Source: Sphingobacteriales bacterium
GTDB lineage: Bacteria; Bacteroidota; Bacteroidia; Chitinophagales; Chitinophagaceae
Direction of reading: 5' to 3'
DNA length: 64,000 nucleotides
Assembly: GCA_023251235.1 (NCBI GenBank)
Contig: JAHEZE010000003.1
Location: 1-64,000, forward strand
This document shows positions 9,206 to 18,151 of this stretch, in pieces (position 1 is the first letter of the stretch; the number at the start of each line of letters is the position of its first letter). Position numbers and translations under genes: made by a program. Below the pieces are notes generated by a model, which had not been told where the DNA came from, searched no databases, and worked only from the letters and a program-made list of their open reading frames with translations.

Positions 9206-10660
9206 TCATTTTATTTTCTTTACCCGTCCATTCTCTAACTTAATAAAATGTGAAATGCATTCCGGCCTTTCATTTTCATAATGAGAAACAAAAATCATTG
9301 TTTTATTTCCGGCTAAGCAAATAGCATTAATCAGTTCAAGAAATTCATCCTGTCTTTCCGGATCCAATCCCTGGCAGGGTTCATCAAGAATAAGCAAAGG
9401 CGGGTTTTTGACCAATGCCCTTACTAATAAAACTATCCGCTGTTCACCGGTAGAAATCTCATATAATCTTTTTTGCTGCAAATGTCTTATCCTTCCAAAT
9501 TCCATCCATTGATTTACCCAATCTATTTCCTTTTGAGCAAGCTGTCTGAACAAACCAATCGTATCAAATAATCCAGATGCAACAGTTTCAAAACAAGTAG
9601 AAGGCTGGTTAAAAAAAACATGTAATTCAGGGGAAAGAAAACCAATTTTCTTTTTAATATCCCAGATACTTTCTCCGCTTCCACGTCTCTTACCAAATAA
9701 ATAAATTTCATTGGCATAAGCTTTAGGATTATCCGCTGTAATCAGGCTTAATAAAGTTGATTTGCCAGCTCCATTAGGCCCGTTGAGTAGCCAACGTTCC
9801 CCACTCATTACTTTCCAGTTGATATTACCCAGTATCATCTTATTGCCATACTGAACTGATACATTTATCATTTCAATTACAGTATCTGAATTCTGAGAAG
9901 GTGATTCCGGTTTCAGGACTTTTTGCAAATCATTTTTAATAGATTTCTTATCAATAATTTTCTTCTTTACTATGTAGTTCTTTTCAAAATCTTCTCTATC
10001 CTCTAATGATTTTAGTTTACCGGATTCCAAAGTAAGTACTTTTGTAATTGAGGCGGGTATCTCATCAGGCGCTGTTATCAATATAACTAAAATTCCTCTG
10101 CCGGTAATGATATCAATCTGTTTTTGCAAATGAGCTCTTGTTTCTTTATCTAATCCGATGAAAGGCTGATCCAATATCATTACTGAAGGTTGACCCAATT
10201 GAGCTTTTAGTAGCTGCAGTTTTTTATTTTCCCCATTCGACAATTGGATAAGCCGTTCTTCTTTCAGGTATTCAATTCCCATTGCCCTGAATAATTCATC
10301 AGCTTTCCCTGAAGTTTTTCCTAATGATTCAATTACTGTTTGTGTTTCCTCTGTATCATAAGAATTAAAGCGCTGCTGGTAATAAAGATCCTGTGTGTGC
10401 TGAAGATTCTTAAAGTGATGTTGCTGTTCAACCCATTCAATTCTTTTTTCAAGTCCCTCTTTATAATGAATTTGACCCTGGTAAAAAATTTTCTGTGCTA
10501 ATGCCTGAGCCAGCAAAGTCTTTCCGCTTCCCGAAGGACCAATAATAGCCAGGTTATCTTTTTGATGAAGTGAAAAAGAAATTCGATCCACCACATTCCT
10601 GCCCATCCGATTTACAGAAACATTTTCAACCTTTAAAATGTAAATAGTAGAATTGTTCAA
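9206..10660 (-). CDS. Double-domain ABC ATPase, ModF (PhrA)-like
   Basis: The 484-residue protein fuses two ABC ATPase domains. The first has Walker A GPSGSGKTLLA and an LSNGENKK signature. The second has Walker A GPNGAGKST and an ISTGEQR signature. The stretch around LFGKRRGSGESIWDIKKKIG is nearly diagnostic of the ModF/PhrA group, linked in E. coli to the molybdate region. No transmembrane segment is present, and no molybdate transport or cofactor gene lies nearby, so a transport role is not supported. The gene is 32 bp downstream of the dioxygenase gene and probably co-transcribed with it. The biochemical function remains open. Confidence 0.85.
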   Translation of the reverse strand: MNNSTIYILKVENVSVNRMGRNVVDRISFSLHQKDNLAIIGPSGSGKTLLAQALAQKIFYQGQIHYKEGLEKRIEWVEQQHHFKNLQHTQDLYYQQRFNSYDTEETQTVIESLGKTSGKADELFRAMGIEYLKEERLIQLSNGENKKLQLLKAQLGQPSVMILDQPFIGLDKETRAHLQKQIDIITGRGILVILITAPDEIPASITKVLTLESGKLKSLEDREDFEKNYIVKKKIIDKKSIKNDLQKVLKPESPSQNSDTVIEMINVSVQYGNKMILGNINWKVMSGERWLLNGPNGAGKSTLLSLITADNPKAYANEIYLFGKRRGSGESIWDIKKKIGFLSPELHVFFNQPSTCFETVASGLFDTIGLFRQLAQKEIDWVNQWMEFGRIRHLQQKRLYEISTGEQRIVLLVRALVKNPPLLILDEPCQGLDPERQDEFLELINAICLAGNKTMIFVSHYENERPECISHFIKLENGRVKKIK

Positions 10661-10692
10661 ATTGATCTTAGCTGTTATCCTGTAAAAATAGT

Positions 10693-11613
10693 TTAACTGG
10701 CCTCTTCGGGATCAAATAATAATGGGAAAAACTGCCCTTCCATCTTGCCTCCTTTTGGTACAACCGATACACCTTCCAGTAAGGGTTCATTAGAATCGGA
10801 AATAACCCCATCCCCAAATACGTTAATGACAAAAGCTCTTCTTGGCTTAGTTGAAGTATTAGCGCCGGATCCATGTAAGGTCAATGAGTGATGAAAAATC
10901 GCTTCGCCTGCTTTCACTTCAGCAAATTGCGGATGATCAAATTTTCTTTTTTGTTCGTCACTTAAAAAATCTTTAATGCCTTCCAATTCACCTGCAATTA
11001 CCGGCTTGGGTAATAAACCCCATTTATGGCTGCCGGGAATATATTGCAGACATCCATTTTCCTTAGTTGAATTATCCAATGCACACCAGCAAGTGAGATG
11101 ATTAATTGGTTTTGTTCTTGTCCAATAAGAATAATCCTGGTGCCATGCCACTACCCCGCCTTGCTTTGGCGGTTTCCAGAAAATCTGATCGTGCCAGAAA
11201 CGAACCGGAACATTTCCAAGCAACTGACTTGAGGCCATAAGAAACCTTGGATTCCAAAGCACATCATGTAAGCCTGGAGCAATGCGCCATGCACCTAATG
11301 CATGAAAAAGTATAGTTGAAGGGTCTGTTGATTCGTTAGAATGAAATTCGTAAAACAAGTGATGGCCTTGGTGGTTAGTGTCTGCAACTTGAGTTAGCTC
11401 ATTCCTGATTATTTCAACCTGTTTTTCATCAAGCATTTTTATGCCGGCCAGGTATCCATTCTCATTAAAAAATGAAACCTGTTTTTCAGTAAGCATATAA
11501 CTTTCCCATTCTGATTTTGAAGCAGGCCATTGAAACAGATCACTCACCAAACCATGAACCCGGCTAAGATCCTTTACTTCCATAATATCTTTTTTTAAAA
11601 TTAATACTTTCAA
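10693..11613 (-). CDS. Phytanoyl-CoA dioxygenase (PhyH) family protein
   Basis: A 306-residue member of the Fe(II)/2-oxoglutarate-dependent oxygenases. The facial triad can be read as H158-x-D160 in AWHQDYSYW and H247 in HHSLTLHG, followed by arginines at 258-259 suited to 2-oxoglutarate binding (TKPRRAFVINVFGDG). Bacterial PhyH proteins hydroxylate diverse small molecules, and the substrate here is unknown. The first ATG (11613) gives ten residues before a second ATG at 11583 (MEVKDLSRV), which is an equally possible start. It lies upstream of the ModF-like ATPase in the same direction and is divergent from the elaA-like gene. Confidence 0.85.
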   Translation of the reverse strand: MKVLILKKDIMEVKDLSRVHGLVSDLFQWPASKSEWESYMLTEKQVSFFNENGYLAGIKMLDEKQVEIIRNELTQVADTNHQGHHLFYEFHSNESTDPSTILFHALGAWRIAPGLHDVLWNPRFLMASSQLLGNVPVRFWHDQIFWKPPKQGGVVAWHQDYSYWTRTKPINHLTCWCALDNSTKENGCLQYIPGSHKWGLLPKPVIAGELEGIKDFLSDEQKRKFDHPQFAEVKAGEAIFHHSLTLHGSGANTSTKPRRAFVINVFGDGVISDSNEPLLEGVSVVPKGGKMEGQFFPLLFDPEEAS

Positions 11614-11700
11614 TGCCTATTTCAATTGGTAATAAATTATTTTTATTCCGGTAAATTGATTCAAAAGCCTTTCAATTGACGGAAAATGTAAAAAAGAAAA

Positions 11701-12150
11701 ATGAACTGGATTTTAAAAAAATTTAATGAACTGTCGGTAGATGAGCTTTACGCCATTCTGCAATTGAGAAATGAAATCTTTATTGTAGAACAAAACTGTA
11801 TTTATCCTGATATGGATAATAAAGATCAACCGGCAATGCACCTGATGTGCTGGAAGGATGATAAGCTGATAGCTTATACAAGGTTACTTCCTCCAGGTAT
11901 TGGTTATCAAAATCCATCCATCGGACGGGTAGTCACAAGTCCATTGATAAGAAAATCCGGAATTGGAAGAGAATTAATGGTCAGGTCAATTGAACAAAGT
12001 GAAAAATTATATGGCAAAAAACCCATTACTCTTGGAGCGCAGCTTTATCTAAAAACATTTTATGAATCATTGGGTTTCCTGGCAATCGGTGACGTATATC
12101 TTGAAGATGGGATTGAACATATTGAAATGACAAGAAATATTGCTAAGTAA
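11701..12150 (+). CDS. GNAT family acetyltransferase, ElaA type
   Basis: The 149-residue protein matches the ElaA subgroup of GNAT N-acyltransferases along its whole length. The N-terminal stretch LYAILQLRNEIFIVEQNC is a hallmark of ElaA proteins. The acetyl-CoA-binding motif A region appears as IGRVVTSPLIRKSGIGRELM, and the C-terminal part reads FYESLGF and EDGIEHIEM. The acceptor substrate of ElaA proteins is not established. The gene is divergent from the PhyH homologue and stands alone. Confidence 0.9.
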   Translation: MNWILKKFNELSVDELYAILQLRNEIFIVEQNCIYPDMDNKDQPAMHLMCWKDDKLIAYTRLLPPGIGYQNPSIGRVVTSPLIRKSGIGRELMVRSIEQSEKLYGKKPITLGAQLYLKTFYESLGFLAIGDVYLEDGIEHIEMTRNIAK

Positions 12151-12299
12151 AAGCACCTGGTATAAAAACTTTTTTTCTTTAGCAATAAAATATAATTCTC
12201 TTCGTCATTGACTCGTAGAATTATATTTTCTACATTAGTCACCAGAAACCAATATCCAAAACGGGATAATCCGTTCCGGTGAAAACAAATCTGGTATCC

Positions 12300-13280
12300 A
12301 TGAGAGCAATTGTACCCATGATCCGTACAACGGTTACGGTTTTCTTATGTATTCAATTTACTTTATCTTCTTTTTCGCAATCTATTTCATTTAAGAATGG
12401 CAAAATTGAAGCGGGTTTAGGATTAGGTCCATCTTTTTTTCTTGGTGATCTCGGAGGCTCTTATGGCAAGGGTAAAGCTTTTATCAGTGATCTTGATCTT
12501 TCTCTCACAAAATTTTCACTGGGAGCATTTTTAAATATTTATCCGGCTGAATGGCTTGGTTTTCGATTATCGGTTAATCATTCTCATCTCGAAGGGAACG
12601 ACAACCAGGTTAATCTTAAGGGTGGACGTGAGTTTTCAAGATGGCGCCGTAACCAATACTTCCAATCAAACATACTGGAAGGATATTTTGGAATTGAGAT
12701 CTATCCAACAGTGTTACTTGAAAATTATGATGGATTGAAAGGGAAATTCAGACCTTATGGTATCACGGGTGTGGGAGCATTTCATTTTAATCCAAAAGGA
12801 TATTATTATCCTAATCCGAGTAATCAGGATGAAAAACAGCTGGTTGAGCTAAAACCTTTGCGCCTGGAAGGACAAGGTATGACAGAATATCCCGGCAGGA
12901 AAGAATATAACCTGACGCAATTAGAGATACCAATGGGCGCAGGATTTAAATACTTCATAAAAGAAAATGTTTACATAGGTCTTGAGGTCCTTCATCGTAA
13001 AACATTTACCGATTACATAGATGATGTTAGTACTAAATACATCGACCCTATATATTTTCCTAAATACCTGAAACCGGCCGATGTTCCGATTGCCACTCAA
13101 TTATACAATCGTGAACCATTCAGAAATATTTCAAGACCAACAACCGGCAAGCAACGCGGAGATCCAAAAGAAATGGATTCTTTTTTTTCTACAATAATTC
13201 GTTTTGGATGGAGGCTGAATGGCAGCTTTTCGCCAAGAGCCAGAGCCTTAAAACAAATACGTTGTCCTGTTTTTTATTAA
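12300..13280 (+). CDS. Secreted outer-membrane beta-barrel protein, DUF6089-like
   Basis: The product has a signal peptide ending near SSFSQS, followed by alternating hydrophobic strands such as AGLGLGPSFFLGDLGG and FSLGAFLNIYPAEWLGFRL. These are typical of small outer-membrane barrels. The pattern of a glycine-rich first strand followed by FLGDL resembles DUF6089-type proteins of Bacteroidota. A GTG at 12279 and ATGs at 12300 and 12318 are possible starts; I prefer 12300 because it gives a compact signal sequence. The gene lies 25 bp upstream of a small lipoprotein gene in the same direction, and the two are likely co-transcribed. Function is unknown. Confidence 0.7.
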   Translation: MRAIVPMIRTTVTVFLCIQFTLSSFSQSISFKNGKIEAGLGLGPSFFLGDLGGSYGKGKAFISDLDLSLTKFSLGAFLNIYPAEWLGFRLSVNHSHLEGNDNQVNLKGGREFSRWRRNQYFQSNILEGYFGIEIYPTVLLENYDGLKGKFRPYGITGVGAFHFNPKGYYYPNPSNQDEKQLVELKPLRLEGQGMTEYPGRKEYNLTQLEIPMGAGFKYFIKENVYIGLEVLHRKTFTDYIDDVSTKYIDPIYFPKYLKPADVPIATQLYNREPFRNISRPTTGKQRGDPKEMDSFFSTIIRFGWRLNGSFSPRARALKQIRCPVFY

Positions 13281-13305
13281 GACAAAATCTTTAACCCGAA
13301 CCAAT

Positions 13306-13683
13306 ATGAAAACAAAATTTACACTAAAAATTTACAGAGAAGCCGGAGCATTTATAAGCTTGTTTGTTGTACTTGCTTCTTTTAACAGTTGTTCTGTGGT
13401 GGAAAATGCTCCATCGGGTGCAACAAACAAAGCAAAATTTTCACGTAAAGAAAGGAATGTGAAAATCTATCCTGATATTATCAAAAGAGTAATTCATCTA
13501 AAAAATATAGAAGACGCTCCCCTGGATTTTTTTGTTTTTGACCTTGAAGGAACTCTGGTTATTCATTATAAAATGAAAGAAGGAGATCGTAAAAATATCA
13601 GTGGACTGGAAAGAGGTTCGTATGTGTACCAGGTGTTCAAAGGAGATGAAATGAGGAATTCCGGAAAACTAAATATAAAATAA
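13306..13683 (+). CDS. Small putative lipoprotein consisting mainly of a T9SS-CTD-like fold
   Basis: A 125-residue protein with a signal sequence and a candidate lipobox cysteine at residue 29 (SFNSC). The remaining 75 or so residues read like the type A sorting tail of T9SS cargo: KIYPDIIKRVIHL at the start, FVFDLEGTLV in the middle, and ISGLERGSYVYQVF before a final GKLNIK. Normal tails follow a large passenger domain; here there is none. It could be a structural mimic, a component of envelope assembly, or simply a small beta-sandwich. It follows the barrel gene at 12300 by 25 bp, which suggests joint function at the outer membrane. Confidence 0.65.
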   Translation: MKTKFTLKIYREAGAFISLFVVLASFNSCSVVENAPSGATNKAKFSRKERNVKIYPDIIKRVIHLKNIEDAPLDFFVFDLEGTLVIHYKMKEGDRKNISGLERGSYVYQVFKGDEMRNSGKLNIK

Positions 13684-13695
13684 TTAAACGCTGTT

Positions 13696-13820
13696 CCAAT
13701 AAGTGGTAGTGGGCTTAATAGAATTCAATACCTGGTTGACTAAACCTAATCCGTTCTCTATTGTTGCTCTCATTAGTATGTATTTACATTTTATTAAATA
13801 CCCACTGCCTTACTTATTGG
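13696..13820. repeat. 125-bp element bounded by inverted repeats
   Basis: The ends are CCAATAAGTGGTAGTGGG (13696-13713) and, in reverse complement, CCAATAAGTAAGGCAGTGGG (13801-13820). They share CCAATAAGT and AGTGGG blocks. The inside contains no open reading frame of note. The size and ends suggest a miniature inverted-repeat element or a small structured RNA. No clear target duplication is seen. Confidence 0.45.
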
Positions 13821-14053
13821 ACAATTTTCAAATCGAGGCTCTTACAATCGTCATAACTTAAACCCGCAGAGCAGGGAAATTGGTAAAATCTGATGTCCGT
13901 TTTATGAAAGGCCAGCTAATCCTGCCCATTCATTCAAAAGATTTGCTTAATCACTTCCTGTAAAAACCTGCGGGTATTTTTTAATCTTTTTTGTTCGTGC
14001 TTTGATCTTTTCCCTTTTGTAAATTTTTTACTTGGAAAATTCCGAATGGATTT

Positions 14054-14070
14054 GTTACATTTAGTGTAAC
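14054..14070. promoter_or_regulatory. Perfect-arm palindrome before the Yip1 gene
   Basis: GTTACATTTAGTGTAAC has 6-bp arms, GTTACA and TGTAAC, around a 5-bp centre. It ends 14 bp before the start codon. It could be a repressor operator or an RNA hairpin at the ribosome-binding region. No regulator can be named. Confidence 0.35.
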
Positions 14071-14084
14071 TAAAACCTACTATT

Positions 14085-14693
14085 ATGAATTTAATTGATC
14101 GTGTCAAAAAAATTATCATCTCTCCTGATAAGGAATGGGATGTTATAAATGGAGAACAACCTAACACATCAGGAATCATTACCGGTTATGTTCTTCCTCT
14201 TGCCGGAGCCGCTGCAGTAGCAGCTTTTATAGGATATGGATTAATTGGCTATAATGTACTGGGATTTCGGGTAGCCGGGACTAATTGGGGAATTTATCAG
14301 GCTTTAACCATCCTTGTAATGGCCGTTTGTAGTGTCTTCCTTGGTGCATTTGCGGTAGATGCATTAGCCCCAAACTTTGGATCTGAAAAAAATATGGGCC
14401 GTTCTGTTCAATTGGTTGCTTATTCATATACTCCCGCATGGATTGGGGGGCTTTTATCAATTTTTCCTTCAATTGCATTGATTGGATCCCTTGCAGGTCT
14501 TTATGGTTTATACCTTCTTTATGTTGGACTTCCAAAAATGAAAAAGACTCCTGCAGATAAACAAGTAGGCTATTTTGTAGTTACACTTGTTGTTCTGATA
14601 GTAATTTATTTTGTTATCGGACTTATTATGTCAAAAGTTGTTATGTCTGCAATGGGCTTATCTTATGGTAACAGAATAAATTTTAATTTTTAA
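14085..14693 (+). CDS. Yip1 domain integral membrane protein
   Basis: The 202-residue protein begins with a short amphipathic N-terminus, MNLIDRVKKIIISPDKEWDVI, which is the usual opening of bacterial Yip1-domain proteins (start, then SPxxEW). Five hydrophobic segments follow, ending near residue 190. Such proteins reside in the inner membrane, and their bacterial function is not known. The gene stands alone. A strong symmetrical terminator follows at 14714-14737, shared with the convergent uvrA gene. Confidence 0.85.
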   Translation: MNLIDRVKKIIISPDKEWDVINGEQPNTSGIITGYVLPLAGAAAVAAFIGYGLIGYNVLGFRVAGTNWGIYQALTILVMAVCSVFLGAFAVDALAPNFGSEKNMGRSVQLVAYSYTPAWIGGLLSIFPSIALIGSLAGLYGLYLLYVGLPKMKKTPADKQVGYFVVTLVVLIVIYFVIGLIMSKVVMSAMGLSYGNRINFNF

Positions 14694-14713
14694 AATTCCT
14701 TTTTCATAAGTTA

Positions 14714-14737
14714 AAAACCCCGGCATTCCGGGGTTTT
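14714..14737. terminator. Bidirectional intrinsic terminator
   Basis: A 10-bp stem AAAACCCCGG/CCGGGGTTTT with a CATT loop lies between the convergent Yip1 and uvrA genes. The A and T flanks allow it to work in both directions. Confidence 0.85.
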
Positions 14738-14809
14738 CAGTTTTTTATCTAATAATCTCTTTTAATAGTATTAAAGTTTTCATTACTTCATCCAGGCATA
14801 TCGCTTAGT

Positions 14810-17698
14810 TTATCGTTTTCCATTGTTGTTAATTGGTAATTCTTTTATTAAAAATTGAGCCGTATAACTTTCTTTACATTCAACTAATTCTTCCGGTGAC
14901 CCTGCGAATAATATTTTGCCTCCTCCATCTCCACCTTCAGGACCCAAATCAATGATATGGTCACCCACTTTAATTACATCAATATTATGTTCAATGACCA
15001 ATATCGAATTACCCCGATCCACTAATTTATTCAAAACATCCAGTAAGTGCTGTATGTCTTCAAAATGCAAACCCGTTGTAGGTTCATCTAGAATATAAAA
15101 TGTTTTACCGGTGTCCCTCTTTGAAAGCTCGGTGGATAGCTTCACCCGCTGAGCTTCACCGCCACTAAGCGTGACTGCACTTTGCCCGAGTGTGATATAG
15201 CCAAGTCCCACTTCGTCAAGTACTTTTATCTTACGATAGATATAGGGAACATTCTGGAAAAACTCAACCGCTTCTTCCACCGTCATATCCAGTACATCAG
15301 CAATTGATTTTCCTTTATAGCGTATCTCTAAAGTTTCCCTGTTATATCTTTTGCCATTACATTTTTCACAGTGCACATATACATCAGGTAAAAAATTCAT
15401 TTCAATTACTCTCATTCCCCCGCCTTCACACACATCGCATCTTCCACTTTTTACATTAAATGAAAAACGTCCGGCCGTGTATCCCCGGATTTTAGCTTCG
15501 GGAATAGAAGCAAACAATGTTCGTATATCTGTAAAGAATCCGCAATAAGTTGCCGGGTTACTTCTTGGTGTGCGGCCAATAGGCGACTGATCAATCTCGA
15601 TAACTTTATCTATATGTTCTAATCCTTTGATGCTTTTATATTCCAGTGGTGTTATCCTTGAGTCATAAGCATGTGTTGCCAGAATGGGATACAATGTTTC
15701 ATTAATAAGGGAAGACTTACCGCTTCCGCTTACTCCTGTCACGACAATAAATTCCCCAAGCGGGAATTTTACATCCACATTTTGAAGATTGTTCCCTTTT
15801 GCACCTTGTAATTCAAGAAATTTTCCATTGCCTATTCTTCTTTCATTTGGAACCGCAATTCGATGTTGCCCGTTAAGGTAACTGGCTGTCAGTGTTTCTA
15901 ATTTCAACATCTCACCAGGCTCACCCTGTGCTACAATTTTTCCTCCATGAAAGCCAGCTTTGGGGCCAATATCAATCAAATGATCGGCCGCAAGCATGAT
16001 GTCTTTGTCATGCTCCACAACTAAAATACTGTTCCCGATATCACGAAGATTCTTTAATGCATCAATCAGGCGATGATTATCTCTTTGATGTAACCCGATG
16101 GATGGTTCATCAAGAATATAGGTGATCCCCTGAAGCTGGGAACCAATTTGAGTAGCTAAACGGATTCTTTGTGATTCACCGCCACTAAGCGTTTTAGAAG
16201 GACGATTGAGTGTGAGATAAGTTAATCCGACATTTAATAGAAACTGTAATCTCTCACGGATTTCTTTCAGTACATCTTTTGCTATTGCTTTTTGTTTATC
16301 TGAAATTCTTAATTCAATTCCATCAAACCATGCTGCCAGGTTATCCAGGTTCATTTCACTTAACCCGGCAATATTTCTTCCCAGAATTTTAAACCAAAGG
16401 CTCTCTTTTTTTAATCTTTCTCCATTACAGGCGTTACATGATTTCAGTACCATAAATTTTTCTACCCATTCCCTTAATGTTTCGGTGCTGTATGATGAAG
16501 AAAACCATCTTTTCAGCATCGGTATTATTCCTTCATAACTGCCGGTATAAACATCTGGAATAGTTTCGTCACTTAAATTCATTTCCAAATCCGCATTAAT
16601 TTCTTTGTCTCCCATTAAAATTAAATCAAGTTGCGCCTGGGTTAAATTACTGATTGGTTTGTCTAAATTTATTTTATGCTTTTTTGCAAATGCCATCACC
16701 TGTTGAAATACGCTGGCATTTCTCGCTTCACCCAGTGGAACGATGCCACCTTCATTCACACTTTTAGATATATCCGGAAGTACGGCATCCATATCAATTG
16801 TATAAACATTTCCTAATCCTTTACAAACAGGACATGCTCCGTAAGGAGAGTTAAAAGAAAAAGCATTGGGTGAAGGCTCCTCGTAGCTGATGCCCGTGTC
16901 TTCGCACATCAGTTGTTTTGAATATTGAACCAGTTTTGTATCTTCTACTAAAATAAACATAAGCTCTTTTCCCAGTTTCAATGTTTGTTGAACACTTTGG
17001 CTGAGTCTTGATTTAAGATCATTGTTTACCTGTAACCGATCCACCACCAGTTCAATGTCATGTATTTTATATCTGTCCAACTGCATCTTTGGAACCAGGT
17101 CCTTTACTTCGCCATCCACTCTAACTTTCAAATATCCTTTCTTTCGAACATCTTCAAACAACTCACGGTAATGTCCTTTTCGTCCTCTTACCAAAGGCGC
17201 CAGTATTGAAATTTTTTTATTTTTATATTTATTAAAAATATTTTCTACAATTTCTTCCTCGCTCCATTTTACCATCAGCTTACCGGTATTATATGAATAT
17301 GCTTCTCCAATTCTTGCAAATAATAAACGGAGAAAATCATAAATTTCTGTAACGGTACCAACTGTTGACCTGGGATTTTTATTGGTTGTTTTTTGCTCAA
17401 TGGAAATAACAGGAGAAAGGCCGGTGATTTTATCAACATCCGGCCTCTCCATATCCCCGATAAACTGGCGGGCATAAGCTCCGAAAGTCTCCATATAACG
17501 TCGCTGGCCTTCGGCATAAATAGTATCAAATGCCAGGGATGATTTTCCGCTGCCGCTGATACCGGTAATCACTACTAATTTATTCTTCGGAATGGAAATA
17601 TCAATATTCTTGAGATTATGAACTCTTGCGCCAAAGACTTCAATAGCGTCATGATTTATTTCATTGTGAATTATTCCGCTTTTTCTTGATTTTTCCAT
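14810..17698 (-). CDS. uvrA: Excinuclease ABC subunit A, copy 1
   Basis: A 962-residue UvrA, the damage-recognising ATPase of nucleotide excision repair. Walker A motifs GISGSGKSS (N-terminal) and GVSGSGKSS (second half) are intact, as are the signatures [14 protein letters not shown] and [14 protein letters not shown]. The UvrB-binding and insertion regions are present, which separates it from the short UvrA2 class. Of the first zinc-binding region only one cysteine of the first pair remains (MCEDTG), while ACPVC is kept. The C-terminal finger is complete (CDVCEGGGM, CEKCNGKRY). I chose the ATG at 17698 (MEKSRKSG); an upstream ATG would add ten hydrophobic residues. A second full-length uvrA lies at 37426-40293. 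Confidence 0.95.
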   Translation of the reverse strand: MEKSRKSGIIHNEINHDAIEVFGARVHNLKNIDISIPKNKLVVITGISGSGKSSLAFDTIYAEGQRRYMETFGAYARQFIGDMERPDVDKITGLSPVISIEQKTTNKNPRSTVGTVTEIYDFLRLLFARIGEAYSYNTGKLMVKWSEEEIVENIFNKYKNKKISILAPLVRGRKGHYRELFEDVRKKGYLKVRVDGEVKDLVPKMQLDRYKIHDIELVVDRLQVNNDLKSRLSQSVQQTLKLGKELMFILVEDTKLVQYSKQLMCEDTGISYEEPSPNAFSFNSPYGACPVCKGLGNVYTIDMDAVLPDISKSVNEGGIVPLGEARNASVFQQVMAFAKKHKINLDKPISNLTQAQLDLILMGDKEINADLEMNLSDETIPDVYTGSYEGIIPMLKRWFSSSYSTETLREWVEKFMVLKSCNACNGERLKKESLWFKILGRNIAGLSEMNLDNLAAWFDGIELRISDKQKAIAKDVLKEIRERLQFLLNVGLTYLTLNRPSKTLSGGESQRIRLATQIGSQLQGITYILDEPSIGLHQRDNHRLIDALKNLRDIGNSILVVEHDKDIMLAADHLIDIGPKAGFHGGKIVAQGEPGEMLKLETLTASYLNGQHRIAVPNERRIGNGKFLELQGAKGNNLQNVDVKFPLGEFIVVTGVSGSGKSSLINETLYPILATHAYDSRITPLEYKSIKGLEHIDKVIEIDQSPIGRTPRSNPATYCGFFTDIRTLFASIPEAKIRGYTAGRFSFNVKSGRCDVCEGGGMRVIEMNFLPDVYVHCEKCNGKRYNRETLEIRYKGKSIADVLDMTVEEAVEFFQNVPYIYRKIKVLDEVGLGYITLGQSAVTLSGGEAQRVKLSTELSKRDTGKTFYILDEPTTGLHFEDIQHLLDVLNKLVDRGNSILVIEHNIDVIKVGDHIIDLGPEGGDGGGKILFAGSPEELVECKESYTAQFLIKELPINNNGKR

Positions 17699-17849
17699 AG
17701 TTGAAAAGGACAGCGAAGATAAGAACAAAGTACTTGAGCCAGGACTTTAACAAATTATAGAAATTTTATTTTTCTCGCTTTAAAATCCTTTATACACCTG
17801 TGTTTTCAAGGAAGCAATTTTATAATTTCCGAATTTCGATAATCGGGAA

Positions 17850-17882
17850 TTTGGGTATCTAAAAAAGCTGACTGTATATTTG
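17850..17882 (+). promoter_or_regulatory. Predicted promoter for the hom riboswitch transcript
   Basis: TTTG at 17850-17853 and TATATTTG at 17875-17882 are separated by 21 bases, matching the Bacteroidota -33/-7 layout. Transcription would begin about 15 bases before the first helix of the SAM riboswitch. Confidence 0.65.
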
Positions 17883-17902
17883 CAACAGTTCTTAAAAAAT
17901 AT

Positions 17903-18033
17903 TTCTTATCAAGAAAGGCTGAGGGTAATGGCCCGATGAAGCCTTGACAACCTCTTTTACTTTGCTTCATCCAACTAAAGCAAAGCAAAGGCAAGGTGCC
18001 AATTCCATCCCGCCAAGGCGGGACAGATAAGTC
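17903..18033 (+). ncRNA. SAM-I riboswitch (S box leader)
   Basis: The conserved core can be read in order: CTTATC (P1 5' side, 17905-17910), AAGAAAGGCTGAGGG, ATGGCCCGATGAAGCC, an ACAACC block, AAGGTGCCAATTCC, a P4 hairpin TCCCGCC/GGCGGGA (18008-18023) and GATAAG (P1 3' side, 18026-18031). The helix after ACAACC is enlarged by a 9-bp stem, CTTTGCTTc/aAAGCAAAG. SAM-I riboswitches bind S-adenosylmethionine and shut off methionine-pathway genes. The gene behind it, homoserine dehydrogenase, fits this. A terminator hairpin follows within 40 nt, so control is probably by transcription termination. Confidence 0.9.
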
Positions 18034-18068
18034 AGATTTAAAGCTTCAAAGAATTCTCATCAATATTT

Positions 18069-18106
18069 AAAAGCTCACCTGATTTACCGGAAGAGCTTTT
18101 TTTTAT
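18069..18106 (+). terminator. Riboswitch-controlled intrinsic terminator
   Basis: The stem AAAAGCTC/GAGCTTTT is followed by eight T residues and an A/T tail. It lies 36 nt after the SAM-I core and before the hom start, as expected for the expression platform of a termination-type riboswitch. Confidence 0.8.
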
Positions 18107-18151
18107 TTTAAACACTTGTAATAAAAATAAAAGAATTTATAAATTAAATTT

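Larger units (their letters stand above)
13684..14084. other. 400-bp intergenic region without a supported gene
   Basis: I find no convincing coding sequence. The region holds the 125-bp inverted-repeat element at 13696-13820 and, just upstream of the Yip1 gene, a short palindrome at 14054-14070. The stretch between them has no recognisable RNA family. Confidence 0.6.

Noticed and set aside
17806-17994. Minus-strand frame across the hom promoter and riboswitch
   Set aside because: It overlaps the promoter and the SAM-I aptamer core, which are clearly conserved RNA features.
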